Assembly (NCBI GenBank): GCA_020027535.1
Contig: JAHRAK010000024.1
Location: 1-64,000, forward strand
DNA from: Nitrospirales bacterium
GTDB taxonomy: Bacteria; Nitrospirota; Nitrospiria; Nitrospirales; UBA8639
Length of the DNA: 64,000 nucleotides
Direction of reading: 5' to 3'
Both the position numbers and the translations under genes were made by a program. The notes under the pieces were generated by a model. That model was given only the letters and a program-made list of their open reading frames with translations, searched no databases and was not told the DNA's origin. Positions 27,304 through 38,309 of the stretch are shown in pieces. The first letter of the stretch is position 1, and the number at the start of each line of letters is the position of its first letter.

Positions 27304-27449
27304 GCCATCCTCCAGTACGTTAAAAGGCTTTGCAGTAACTAGACAGAAGCCTAGTCTAGCATTAGCAAAAAGTCAATGGATATGGAATTCGATGTTAGAG
27401 AAAAAAGATTCCAGGCTGGACCTCATTATCATCGCGAGCGAGTTGAGTA

Positions 27450-27525
27450 ATCTCGCAAGCCCCAGCCAACATTTCAGATTGCCACGGCTGCCTATGGCAG
27501 CCTCGCAATGACAATGAAACGACAA
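27450..27525. repeat. Short dispersed repeat, copy 2
   Basis: Second copy of the element described at 26490-26580, here in the 500-bp gap before typA. The remainder of the gap to 27660 holds no gene I can support. Confidence 0.5.
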
Positions 27526-27669
27526 AAACCCGTGGGGGCACCCCAGCGGTTGGCCGGGACCGGGCAGCGACGTGAGCGGCAGCGGCACCAATGTACGTGT
27601 CCCTCGATGGAATGATGTGAACGTTTCGCTTGCGTAATTGGGTATTTTTATTAGGTTATGTGACAGGAG

Positions 27670-27785
27670 CAACTTCGAGATGATACCCTGCCTGTTCAAG
27701 CTGTTCGGACAATACCCTCTGTCACCGTGACCGGACCACGTCAGTCCGGAAAGACCAACTTCTGCTGCACGGATCAAGCATCGCC
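27670..27785 (+). pseudogene. Possible remnant of an AAA ATPase (DUF4143-like) N terminus
   Basis: One frame reads QAVRTIPSVTVTGPRQSGKT, closely resembling the Walker A start of the ATPase/DUF4143 family (typically ...FPAVTITGPRQSGKTTL). It has no start codon in frame (TGA upstream) and stops within 15 codons after the motif. I interpret it as a gene scrap left in an accessory region; the motif is short, so this is tentative. Confidence 0.35.
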
Positions 27786-27852
27786 ATAGAAGGCGAGGTT
27801 GTGCCGTTGACTGACCTCGTTGAGGTGCTTGAACGCTTCGAACAAGGGGAAC

Positions 27853-29721
<1,869 letters not shown>

Positions 29722-29768
29722 CTCTCCGACACCGGCTCGACCGACTCCCGAGGATCGACTACCCCTCT

Positions 29769-31160
29769 TTAGGGCTGGAGCCTCTCTCGACGCGGCTCTG
29801 CCTTACGGGCGGTACTCCATAACTTGCGGACGAACCGGCGGCCCAGACCCCGCTCGATCTCACGCCATTTTCGCTCTTCGTCCGACGTGATGAACGTGAC
29901 CGCCTCCCCGGAACGGCCCATGCGTCCGGTCCGTCCGACCCGGTGCGTGAAGAGTTGTTCCGAGTCCGGCAGGTCATAGTTGATGACCTGGCCAATACCT
30001 TCAACGTCCAAGCCCCGGGCAGCCACGTTTGTCGCCACCAGAATCGGCGCGGCGCCGGAACGAAAGTTCAGCATCACGCGCTCACGTGCGTTTTGACTCA
30101 GATTGCCTTGGAGCGCCCCGACCGGATAGCCCAACGTGTCGAGCTGTTTTGCCAGCTTATTGACGCCGTGCTTGGTCTTGCCAAAGACGATAATCGGCGC
30201 GCCATCCCGCTGGTTCAACAGCGTCTTGAGGGCCTCCATCTTGTCGCTCTTCTGGATGCTATAGATCAGGTGCTCCACAGTGGGCAGCGCCTGCAGGTCT
30301 GCATCCACTTCCACCGTGACTGGGTTGCGCAGGTGTTTCCTGGCCGTCTTCGCCACCCACTCCGGCATCGTGGCGGAGAGAAGCGCCGTCTGCCGACCGG
30401 AAGGTGTCCGGCTCAGGATGGCTTCAACGTCGTGGGCAAACCCCCTATCGAGCATTTCATCCGCTTCATCCAGCACCAGGAATCGCACTGATTGCAGGTC
30501 GAGTGTGCCCTGCCGGAGATGATCCAGCGTACGGCCAGGCGTGCCGATGATGATCTGGGCTCCGTTCCGCAACGCCGTGTACTCCGGCCTCAACGACCGG
30601 CCGCCGTACAGTAACGCGACGCGTAGCCGCTGTGATGAAGCCAGGGCCTTCATAACTCCGGAGACCTGAATGGCCAACTCACGGGTGGGCACCAGCACAA
30701 GCGCCTGGACCTGCCGGACCGATGGGTCGCATTGCTCTGCCAGGGGCACGGCAAACGCCAGCGTCTTTCCGGACCCGGTGCGCGCCTGCCCGATCAAGTC
30801 CTGACCCGCCAGGAGATGGGGGATGGACTGCTCTTGAATAGGCGTGGGTTCTGATATATCCATCCTGGAAAGTGCCGCTCTGGTCGCACGATTCAATGCC
30901 ATTCCAGGAAACACGGCAACATCGGCGTGGGCGCTATCGGCAGGGATAGGATTGGCAACACATGATTCACGCACCGATGCGTTGACCGCAGGGGAAAGAC
31001 CGTTGCGATGAGCTTTGAAGCACGGGGGGCAGTACACCGGCCTGTCCGAACTTGGCCGGAAGGGGACGGTTGTAGACGTATCGCAAGCAGCGCAAACGGC
31101 CTGGTGACGCCGTGTCCGGTTAGATGGACGTGGATGGGTTGATAGAGATTCAAAAGGCAT
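29769..31160 (-). CDS. DEAD-box RNA helicase with N-terminal zinc ribbon
   Basis: About 463 residues from ATG 31160 (AAGGAG upstream). An N-terminal CxxC/CxxC ribbon (VCAACDTSTTVPF ... VYCPPCF, about 23-46) precedes a RhlE/CshA-like core: PTPIQEQSIP (Q motif), ARTGSGKT (I), PTRELA (Ia), LDEADEML (II), SAT (III), ARGLDVEG (V) and HRVGRTGRMG (VI). Unwinds RNA duplexes; family members help growth in the cold and mRNA decay. It has an unusually long, structured untranslated leader. Confidence 0.92.
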   Translation of the reverse strand: MPFESLSTHPRPSNRTRRHQAVCAACDTSTTVPFRPSSDRPVYCPPCFKAHRNGLSPAVNASVRESCVANPIPADSAHADVAVFPGMALNRATRAALSRMDISEPTPIQEQSIPHLLAGQDLIGQARTGSGKTLAFAVPLAEQCDPSVRQVQALVLVPTRELAIQVSGVMKALASSQRLRVALLYGGRSLRPEYTALRNGAQIIIGTPGRTLDHLRQGTLDLQSVRFLVLDEADEMLDRGFAHDVEAILSRTPSGRQTALLSATMPEWVAKTARKHLRNPVTVEVDADLQALPTVEHLIYSIQKSDKMEALKTLLNQRDGAPIIVFGKTKHGVNKLAKQLDTLGYPVGALQGNLSQNARERVMLNFRSGAAPILVATNVAARGLDVEGIGQVINYDLPDSEQLFTHRVGRTGRMGRSGEAVTFITSDEERKWREIERGLGRRFVRKLWSTARKAEPRRERLQP

Positions 31161-31530
31161 AAGAAACAAACTCCTTGGTTATTTGGTTAGTGACACCCTG
31201 AGAACTTGCCTGGCAGTCGCCTACCGGCCACTCCGGTGGTTAACCTTGTGCAGGTTAATCTCGTACGACTGTATCCTGGTCTGAAATCAGCAGGCGGTTA
31301 CAACCGTGCAGGCTTGGCTAAACCCGGCATTTCTCAAGGCATCGATATTCTAGCACCCGCGCCCTACAGCAGGGCGTCGAGCAGGCGGCAACGGATATCG
31401 TCGCCGGCGAGGTTTACCTCCAGAAAACCCCGACGAGGGTCACCCTTCGGGGTCTCGCTTTCCTGAATAAGCCGCTAAGTTCAGCGGCTGGAAGATTGGC
31501 TCCCCGGGCATGAGCCACACACCCGCGAAT
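31161..31530 (-). promoter_or_regulatory. Long structured leader of the helicase gene
   Basis: About 370 nt without a gene. Minus strand shows a GC hairpin followed by TTTT (ACCCCGA-AGGGTGACCCT-TCGGGGTTTT, 31414-31445), then a perfect TTAACC-N7-GGTTAA hairpin (31238-31256) and ACCACCGG-AGTG-GCCGGT close to the helicase start. Long folded leaders are known for cold-shock helicase mRNAs; whether this is one is inference. Confidence 0.35.
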
Positions 31531-31831
31531 CGCCTCTATTCATGGTACTTCAATTCAATATGCGTGTCGGAGCCCCACGGTTTTTCCCACGAAATTCCTC
31601 TGTATTGAGAGAGCAAGAAAAGACGATGAGATGTGGCCAAGGGGAGATCGCCAAAGGAAAGGGGTGATTCGGGCTGTGTTCCTGCTACACCCTGATTTGG
31701 AAACGCCTTAATTTTCAACAAATTCCAGAAAAAATACATTTAAAAGAAACTAGCCAACTACCCCTAACACGCCGTACCCAAACACGTCAAGCGCGTGGTC
31801 AGGGACTTATACGGAATGCTAGCCGGCCTGA

Positions 31832-31996
31832 TTAGGCTTTGGGCTTGTCTGGCTTCCGACCAGCCTTGAAAATGACTTGTGCTACCTGCTTAGACGTGGC
31901 GTCAATCTTGATCGCTCGAACAATCAGACGGCCACCCACCCGTTTGAGCGGATGCTGCTGGAGTTCGGGATCAAACATCGAAAAGAAGGCTGTCAC
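31832..31996 (-). CDS. Small basic protein of unknown function
   Basis: 54 residues from GTG 31996 (GGGAGG 11 nt upstream), or 48 from ATG 31978. Contains HPLKRVGGRLIVRAIKID and a Lys/Arg-rich tail ending KAGRKPDKPKA. No membrane segment and no family I recognise. It begins 21 nt after the stop of the 32018 gene in the same direction, so the two probably form one unit. Confidence 0.45.
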   Translation of the reverse strand: MTAFFSMFDPELQQHPLKRVGGRLIVRAIKIDATSKQVAQVIFKAGRKPDKPKA

Positions 31997-32017
31997 GTCG
32001 GCCGCTGCCTCCCGGGG

Positions 32018-32635
32018 TCATAGTTTGTCCCAAATGGTTTGGAATGCAGCCGCTTCGCCTGCCAGGACCAGTTCCCCATCAAGAACCTCCTTCCTGTATG
32101 TGTGGAACTCTCCACGGCGCACGTCCAAGACGCCGACGATTGCCTGGGGGTATTTCCTGGCGTGTTTTTTTTGCAGATGAAAGATCGGCCGTAGTCGGCG
32201 TGGTGAGAGAATTTCCTTCTTGAAGTACAGCTGAATCATATGCGGGACGTCTTTCATGACCACACCGAGTTCGGGCGCGATCCGTATGGCCAAACGACCC
32301 TGTTTCCATATCGACGTTTTTGATGCCACGTTCTTATCCCAGGCGATTTGCTTGCGGGCCCGCCATCTCTCGTAGCCCATGATGCACTCATCACAGGAGG
32401 CTGCTTGGTGCTCGTTCAGATCGACCGGAACCTTATGAAGCGAGGCGCGCGTTTCCGGGCTGGACAAATTCTGCCGCGCGGCGTCGATGATGCTGTCTCT
32501 CAGCGGTCGGTACACGTCGGTCGCGGCCTTGTCCCCTTGTGCATACTGGCCTTTGGCCTGCCGCACGACCGTCACTCTTTCGGTGCTGCTGGCAAGCACG
32601 AAATCCACAAATGTGGGAAGGCTTATTTCCGGCAT
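32018..32635 (-). CDS. Unknown protein, 205 residues
   Basis: ATG 32635 is chosen because GAGGAGGA lies just upstream. The frame extends to 32755 without a good signal. Begins MPEISLPTFVDFVLASSTER, with a mixed charged middle region containing CDEC at about residue 83 and a basic stretch (FKKEILSPRRLRPIFHLQKK). No signal or membrane segment. The composition looks like a genuine soluble protein, possibly of an accessory element, but I cannot name a family. Followed by a 54-residue gene. Confidence 0.55.
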   Translation of the reverse strand: MPEISLPTFVDFVLASSTERVTVVRQAKGQYAQGDKAATDVYRPLRDSIIDAARQNLSSPETRASLHKVPVDLNEHQAASCDECIMGYERWRARKQIAWDKNVASKTSIWKQGRLAIRIAPELGVVMKDVPHMIQLYFKKEILSPRRLRPIFHLQKKHARKYPQAIVGVLDVRRGEFHTYRKEVLDGELVLAGEAAAFQTIWDKL

Positions 32636-33106
32636 CGAATCCTCCTCCTCGGTTCGTGTGGCATCAACTGCCGCCACGTCATGAGCTCTCGACGGTGTCC
32701 AGAGTTCTCGAATGGCTCGACCCAGTTCAAGAGCAGATTGGGCAAACGGCAACATGTTTTCCGGCGGGCCTGGACTGTCAGCTGACTCGTCCGGGGCGGG
32801 CCGAATGGTTTCCAGCGCAACCGCCCCCCACAGAACGCGCCGCCTGGACGTCGGCAGAGAAATGCCCTCGCAACTCCCTCTGCTCTCCGCGAACGTCAGA
32901 CGGCGGGATGGATCACCGGCACCCTGGGCAATCCACCGCCACGCAGATCTATGGGCGGGTCCTTATCTGGACTCGCAACCGGCACGCCACCCGAAAGAAT
33001 ACGTACCGGAATGGCGTGCCTCCGTCACTGCCAATATTGGGAGAGGATATAAAAAAAGAGGGGCCGGCAGCCGGACGGTCCGTCGAGGACGCAGACAGGG
33101 CGGCGG

Positions 33107-33766
33107 TCAGTCCCATTCGGCGATTGAGAGCACGAGCCGCACCAGGTCGGCCTGCCGGGCGATGTGCAGTTTCTGGTAGGTCTGCTTCAGGTGCCAATAG
33201 ATGGCGTCTCGGGTGTGACCCGTGCTCTTGGCCATGTCGGCCACCGTCCGGCCTTCGGCCAACCACACCGCCACCTGACTTTCCCCCGGCGTCAGGCCCA
33301 GCGTCGCAGCGATCATGTCGGGGGCGATCCGCGACCGGCTCCCCGGCTCGACCAGCAGGACCAGCGCAGCCACAGGCCGTGCGCCGGCGTCCGGGTGCGG
33401 GACCCTCACGAGTTTGACGTGCACCATCAGCGGCAACAACACGGATGAGCGGCGGAGCGCCATCGACCCGCTGACGGCAGCAGTCCCGGCACCTGGCAGG
33501 GCGGCGGCCACCAGCCGGTCCAGCCGGAGCTGATCCGCCGGCGCGCGCGTACACAACACCCCATCCCGGTCCGCCACCCCGTCGCCGCGGCGTAAGCGGT
33601 GCCAGGCGCGGTCGTTGGCGGCCAGGATCCGCCGCCGCCGGTCCAGGTACACCACGCCAATTCGACGAGTCTCGAGCAGGACGGTCACGACCCCGCAGGC
33701 CGCGCAGGGATCAGGCGGCCAGGCCGGGCGGCCTCGCTTCAGCCGAGGCATGGCCCACCCTGGCAC
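33107..33766 (-). pseudogene. 5'-truncated LuxR-type regulator, copy 1
   Basis: Encodes the C-terminal half only: LETRRIGVVYLDRRRRILAA then LGLTPGESQVAVWLAEGRTV and ADMAKSTGHTRDAIYWHLKQ, a LuxR-type HTH. Compared with copy 2, the first 190 or so residues (sensor part) are absent; upstream sequence to 34060 has no matching frame. It might still be translated from ATG 33766 as a stand-alone DNA-binding protein. The 3' flank resembles that of copy 3. Confidence 0.65.
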
Positions 33767-34185
33767 CCGTGACGCGGCGCTGTCTTATGTGACGCCACCA
33801 CGTTGCCGTGCCGTGCCGGTCCCCCCGCATGGGCTCGTGCGCGAGAAAAGGCTCGTGCCGGTTTGGTGATGTCGGGTTGGGATCCCTGCTTCAAACACAC
33901 GCTCTCGCCCTCCCCAGAGCGTGCCGAGGCATCCACTCCGCCTTGTTGCCACGCTCTCCAATTCCGCGAGGTGCAACTCATTAGCGGTGACGTCGATGCC
34001 GCTGCCAGCGCGCTCATGAACCGGGGCAACACCGCATCGAGACTGTACTCGTGAATAAGTGAGCTATAGAAGTGAGTTATAAGTGTATCTTAATACCGGA
34101 TTTGCGCCTTGGAGACCCTTCCAGAATTGGCAGGGTGGCGAGGGGAACACGCGGCGCGTCACCGCGCCTGCGACCCGCGCGGCGG

Positions 34186-35303
34186 TTAGTCCAACTCGGC
34201 GATCGACAGCACGAGCCGGACCAGGTCCGCCTGCCGGGAGAGGTGGTGTTTTTGGTAGATTTGCTTCAGGTGCCAATAGATGGCGTTTTTGGTGTGACCG
34301 GTGGCCCGGGCCATGTCCGCCACGGTCTTGCCTTCCGCTAACCAGAGCGCCACCTGACTTTCTCCCGGCGTCAGGCCCAGGGTCGCGGCGACCATGCCGG
34401 GATCGATCCGAGGCTGGCGCCCCGGCTCCACCAGCAGGTCCAGCGCGGCCACATACCGCGCGCCGTAGTCCGGGTGCGGGACCCTCACGGGTTTGACGTG
34501 CACCATCAGCGGCGGCAACAGGGATGAGCGGCGAAGCGGCAACGACCCGCTGACGGCGACGGACCCGGAATCCGGCAGCGCGGCGGCCACCAGCCGGTCC
34601 AGCCGGGGCTGGTCCTCCGGCGCGCGCGTGCACAACACCCCAGCCCGGTCAGCCAAGCCATCGCCTTGTCGCAGCAGGAGACGGGCCCGGTCGTTGGCGG
34701 CCAGGATCCGCCCCCGCCGATCTGACGGGTCTCCAGCAGGGTGGTCACGGTCGTTTCCAACGCTTGGGCGCGCACCAGCGCCTGCCGGACGAGCACAAAT
34801 TGCCGGATGTGGGGCAGCAGCCGCTTGACCAGCGCGAGCTGCGACGTGCCCCAGCCGTCCGGGTTCACGGAATCCCCGAGGCCCCACGCCAAGTGGGAGC
34901 CTTCTTCTAGCTTCAGGCGCACGTTCAAGCCGTCCTGGAAGTGGCCCTTGAGTAAGGCCTCGTTGTACGCCGGGGAGGTCTTTAACTCCTCGGCCGTGTA
35001 CAGGTCGGTCGTGCGCACCAGTCGACTGTCGGGCAGTCGCCGCACGCGTGGGATGCGTTCGTCGATGGGGTGGTAGACTTCCAGGTACTCGCGCTCCAGA
35101 TCGGGGCGCCGCTGCCCGCGGTAATAGAGCCCGATGAATTGCACCCGGAGGTCGTCCTTCGGGCCCTCGCCGACCATGAGCGTATTGCCCGTCAGGCCGC
35201 AGGCCTCGTCGATCAGGGCCGAGGTGGCCGGCCAGTGGGTATCGTCGAGCATCGCCTCGTACAAGGACGCCAAAATGCGTTCGAACGCGTCTTGGTCGCT
35301 CAT
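34186..35303 (-). pseudogene. LuxR-type regulator, copy 2, frameshifted by a short deletion
   Basis: ATG 35303 follows AGGAGG and opens MSDQDAFERILASLYEAML. The sensor part runs about 205 residues to LLETRQIG, then the frame changes at about 34711-34720 and the HTH part continues as GRILAANDRARLLLRQGDG ... LGLTPGESQVALWLAEGKTV ... KNAIYWHLKQIYQKHHLSRQ. Against copy 1 about 19 bp (encoding VVYLDR) are missing between ATCGGC and GGATCC, which explains the shift. Without it the gene would make about 378 residues. Confidence 0.78.
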
Positions 35304-35644
35304 GAGCATTCCTCCTGCCGCCACCCGCGGCCTCCGGCCACCTCCCAGTCTCCCGTCAGTCTTTCGGAAGCCTTGACGGCGCTATTGAAGGCCGAGCCTC
35401 AGTACGTCTCTTGCTGCTCAGCGGCCTTCCTCCGTCAGGCAGCGGCATACAACTTCCCCGGGAATTCCACGGGAAGCAGATCGCTTGGCGCGGCGACCCA
35501 CGCGGACTTTGGGCCGTCACGCCATGCCAGACTTATTGATACTTGCTGCAAGCGCGCATGGTAGTCACTACTAATATTGGTAGTCTTTAAGGTAATAGCG
35601 GTCCGCCATCGGACTGTCCGCAGAGGACGCCAGCCGGGCGGCAG

Positions 35645-35755
35645 TTAGTCCAACTCAGCGATCGACAGCACGAGCCGGACCAAGTCCGGCTGCCGGGAGA
35701 TGTGAAGTTGCTGGTAGATCTGCTTCAGGTGCCAATACATGACGTCTCGGGCGAG
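35645..35755 (-). pseudogene. LuxR-type regulator, copy 3: C-terminal scrap
   Basis: The last 35 or so codons of a third copy: ARDVMYWHLKQIYQQLHISR ending VRLVLSIAELD, the same ending as copy 2. Sequence upstream on this strand is unrelated. Its 3' flank (gtcactactaatattggtag, 35564-35583) matches that of copy 1 (gtcactgccaatattgggag, 33028-33047), so the copied unit included downstream DNA. Confidence 0.7.
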
Positions 35756-36065
35756 TACCGGACGAGTACTTTGCCCAACGTTGCATGAGGGTTGTTCTCT
35801 TCGCCAACAGATCTGTTCTCGTAGATGCTTTCTCGATCGCATTCCCCACCGAGTGAGCCCAACACTGTTCAATAACGGAAGTGCGCGCGTTCGTCTGTTC
35901 TCCCGCCCAGGTTCGGAAACTCGATCTGAACCCATGCGGGACCGTTTTTTCTCCTCAGCCCACATCGCGGAGTAGCTTGGTCCACGTCATATCGCTCATG
36001 GCTGTCGCTCGCTTCGGCGATTTGATTTTATGGGATTCGAACGGACCGGTCAAACGCACAAAACA

Positions 36066-36104
36066 CAAAAAAGCCCCATGAACAGTGAGGTTCATGAGGC
36101 TTCT
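36066..36104 (-). terminator. Intrinsic terminator of the tRNA-Asn gene
   Basis: Minus strand: AGCCTCATGAAC-CTCACT-GTTCATGGGGCT followed by TTTTTTG. A long, nearly perfect stem and U-tract, 35 nt after the tRNA 3' end. Confidence 0.8.
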
Positions 36105-36138
36105 TCGGAATGCTACGGAATACGTAGGACTCTGTAAA

Positions 36139-36496
36139 TGGCTCCTCGGGCAGGACTCGAACCTGCGACCAATCGGTTACGAGTTTCCCGGCATTTCTAC
36201 CGGACTCGGACTATCTCATCACCCGCCTGACGAATCAGGTGAGGGTGTCGGGCGCTTGTGAGGTTTTATTGGATGGGTTCCTCAACCTCTAGTCTCTGCA
36301 CGTTCTTGCCTACCCAAGACCCTTCGGCAAGCTTCGCTCAGGATTCCCTTTCCGAGTTCGCCCCGAACCCGGGGAAGGCTTCCCTGAATTCACCCGATTT
36401 TTCAACCACAGTTTCCTGTGGAAGCTGCAACCCGGCGTGCATTTCTCACACGCCTCCCTTTACAGCCGACCGCTCTACCAACTGAGCTACCGAGGA
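36139..36496 (-). tRNA. tRNA-Asn(GUU), interrupted by a group I intron
   Basis: Exons are 36496-36462 and 36179-36139. Joined, they give acceptor stem UCCUCGG/CCGAGGA, D stem GCUC/GAGC with loop AGUUGGUA, anticodon stem GUCGG/CCGAU with loop CUGUUAA (anticodon GUU), five-nt variable loop, T stem GCAGG/CCUGC with UUCGAGU, discriminator G and encoded CCA. This resembles E. coli tRNA-Asn closely. If the intron is ignored and the ends are joined one base off, it could be misread as tRNA-Tyr. Charged by AsnRS or made via Asp-tRNA-Asn amidation. Confidence 0.93.
36180..36461 (-). ncRNA. Group I intron (IC3-like) inside the tRNA-Asn anticodon
   Basis: 282 nt, no open frame for a homing enzyme. Follows U35 of the exon and ends in G, as group I introns require. 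Core elements align with the cyanobacterial tRNA-Leu intron: P region ATTCAGGGAAGCCT, Q region GGAATCCTGAGCGAAGC, R region GTGCAGAGACTAGA and S region GATGAGATAGTCC, then a terminal P9 hairpin CCGGTAGAAATGCCGG. The insertion is between anticodon positions 35 and 36. Predicted to self-splice; mature tRNA-Asn needs it. Confidence 0.9.
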
Positions 36497-36591
36497 ACAC
36501 GATCGTTGGCTTCTTTTTCCACAATAGTGGAACTGATCATAACATAATTTTGAAATGGAGCAAGAGCTCCTGCCGACAACGGTTTCATAGA

Positions 36592-36855
36592 CTAAAACTG
36601 AAAATCGTCGGAGTCCTCTTCACCTTCTTCGGCTTCCGCCGCGCCACCTTCGGATAACGCGACGTAATGCCGCGCCCACGATAAATAAATGTTGGCGCTG
36701 TCTTTCATGGCATCGGCACCCATGCTCAACTTTTTGGCGACGTCGGAATCTCCGCCCATGAGTTCCATTTCTTTGGCGCGACTCTCCAATCGGTCATGGA
36801 ATTGGCTCATGCTTCCGTTGATCTCACCCATGAGTTCTCTGAGGTCATCGCTCAT
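36592..36855 (-). CDS. Small acidic protein of unknown function
   Basis: 87 residues from ATG 36855 (GAAGGTG upstream); ATG 36888 is possible. Starts MSDDLRELMGEINGSMSQFH, is predicted helical, and ends in an acidic tail (AEEGEEDSDDFQF). No signal, metal site or membrane segment. Helical with a charged tail suggests a binding or regulatory protein, but I recognise no family. It lies alone upstream of the tRNA and downstream of the por operon. Confidence 0.65.
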   Translation of the reverse strand: MSDDLRELMGEINGSMSQFHDRLESRAKEMELMGGDSDVAKKLSMGADAMKDSANIYLSWARHYVALSEGGAAEAEEGEEDSDDFQF

Positions 36856-36949
36856 GTCCACACCTTCTGGTTCATGCCAATCCCCCATGCACAGGCCTGC
36901 CACCTGCACCCCAAGAGATCAAAATGGGATACCTCGGCACCATTATTGT

Positions 36950-37200
36950 ATCAAGGATCTCCTTCTGTCATCCCTGTATGCGTTCACTCATTCCCTTCGA
37001 CTTGGGTCAGGGCAGGCGTTGACAATTTTCACCTCGTCCTCTTCGACCGGCTTCCTTCGACTTCGCTCTGCTATGCTCAGGACAGGCCCTTCGACAGGCT
37101 CAGGACAGGCTTTGGAAAAACAACCCCCTCAATCCCCCTTATCAGGGGGAGGCAGAGCCCTTTCCCCCCTGATAAGGGGGGCCAGGGGGGTTCATCTCTT
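36950..37200. repeat. Intergenic repeat mosaic
   Basis: ctgtcatccctgtatgcgttcactcattc (36964-36992), cttcgacaggctcaggacaggc (37089-37110), and a palindromic accccctcaatccccctta...ccctgataaggggggccagggggg pair (37126-37193). The last is shared with 57470-57565, 59108-59185 and 63012-63118. Confidence 0.6.
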
Positions 37201-37284
37201 CCGACACACAAGAAAAAATAAAGCCCCGCGACAAGCAAAAGAAGTCTGCCGCAGGGCCCTTATGCCGAGAACTGATGGGTGAAA

Positions 37285-37563
37285 TTACCCCTGATAGGCT
37301 TGTCCCAAACCGGCGGCTTCGCCTGCCTTGTCCATCAAGGTGCCGTCGGCACTCACCGCAACCATGTCTATGGCCATATGTTTTGCCGCATCGCACACCA
37401 CTTTGCACAACTCACAACCCTTGCACCGGTTGATGATCACTTCCGCCACCTGTTTTTCAACGTTCAGGTCCAGGCAATTGGCCTCGGGGCAGTACATGAT
37501 GCACAGCCGGCACCCTTTTTTGGCCACACATTTTTCATCGACCACTTTCGCTACGTTATACAC
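37285..37563 (-). CDS. porD: 2-oxoacid:ferredoxin oxidoreductase, delta (ferredoxin) subunit
   Basis: 92 residues with two [4Fe-4S] motifs: C-x5-CRLCIMYCP region near 12-25 and CKGCELCKVVC near 47-57. Carries electrons between the TPP site and ferredoxin. Last gene of the porE-A-B-G-D cluster, 22 nt after the gamma gene. With the other subunits it forms the enzyme of reductive CO2 fixation in rTCA organisms. Confidence 0.88.
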   Translation of the reverse strand: MYNVAKVVDEKCVAKKGCRLCIMYCPEANCLDLNVEKQVAEVIINRCKGCELCKVVCDAAKHMAIDMVAVSADGTLMDKAGEAAGLGQAYQG

Positions 37564-37585
37564 TCTGCCCCCCCGTCTTGCTTAT

Positions 37586-38281
37586 TTATGCCGCCGCAAC
37601 GGCCAGTTCGACGTTGTTCTTTTCCGCCCATTCACCAGCCATTTCGTATGCCCGGATGACCGTCTCCAGGTTTTTCTTCAACAGCATTTCTTTTTTGGCA
37701 AATTTCTTCTTGATGGCTTCATCCAAGGTGGCCGTTCCACCGGAGGCCACGAACTTTTTCCCGAACCGCTCTTGCAGCGCCCCCTCGAGTCCCTTCAGAG
37801 AGACGCATTTGGTAATACCGGCAACCGACCCGATCATGGTCATGTTGGTGGAAAGCTCCGTACCCGCCACTTCCAACGCGACCTGGGTTCCCTTGATGTA
37901 AAACACCGCCACGTCCAGATCCTGTAACCGCTTCACGTCCTCATCCGACAACAGCGGCACGTCTGAATTAATGATCACGACTCCGTTTTCCTTGATACCC
38001 GAGTAAAACGGCATGGTGTAACTCTTGCCCATCGTGACCACCTGCGGATGAAACACTTCGATCACGTCGGGAAACACCAACTCCCCCCGATCGTAGATCC
38101 GGCTCACACCGATCCGGCAATAACTCTCGGCCGGCGCCATCCGTTTTTCCGCCCCGAAAAAGGGATTCGAGATCGCAAACTTTCCATCACGGGACGCGGC
38201 CATGGCCAACACGTGCGCAGCCGTCACGGCGCCCTGTCCACCTAGACCAGACATGCGAATATTCAATCTTCGCTTGATCAT
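37586..38281 (-). CDS. porG: 2-oxoacid:ferredoxin oxidoreductase, gamma subunit
   Basis: 231 residues. Begins NIRMSGLGGQGAVTAAHVLA, the glycine-rich signature of the gamma domain, followed by ESYCRIGVSRIYDRGEL. Probably contributes the CoA-binding region. The gene follows beta by 28 nt and precedes the ferredoxin subunit, so the four subunits are co-transcribed. Confidence 0.9.
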   Translation of the reverse strand: MIKRRLNIRMSGLGGQGAVTAAHVLAMAASRDGKFAISNPFFGAEKRMAPAESYCRIGVSRIYDRGELVFPDVIEVFHPQVVTMGKSYTMPFYSGIKENGVVIINSDVPLLSDEDVKRLQDLDVAVFYIKGTQVALEVAGTELSTNMTMIGSVAGITKCVSLKGLEGALQERFGKKFVASGGTATLDEAIKKKFAKKEMLLKKNLETVIRAYEMAGEWAEKNNVELAVAAA

Positions 38282-38309
38282 GACGATTTCCCCTTTCCGT
38301 AGGGAGGGC

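Noticed and set aside
31536-31739. 67-codon minus-strand frame
   Set aside because: No ribosome site, no recognisable motif and unusual composition; not enough to call a gene.
36000-36050. tRNA T-arm-like piece (gttcgaatccc on the minus strand)
   Set aside because: The flanking bases do not pair as a T stem and no acceptor stem is present, so it is neither a tRNA nor a convincing att copy.
36139-36496. tRNA-Tyr(GUA) reading of the split tRNA
   Set aside because: It needs intron ends that break group I rules and a short variable loop unusual for bacterial tRNA-Tyr; the Asn reading fits all rules.
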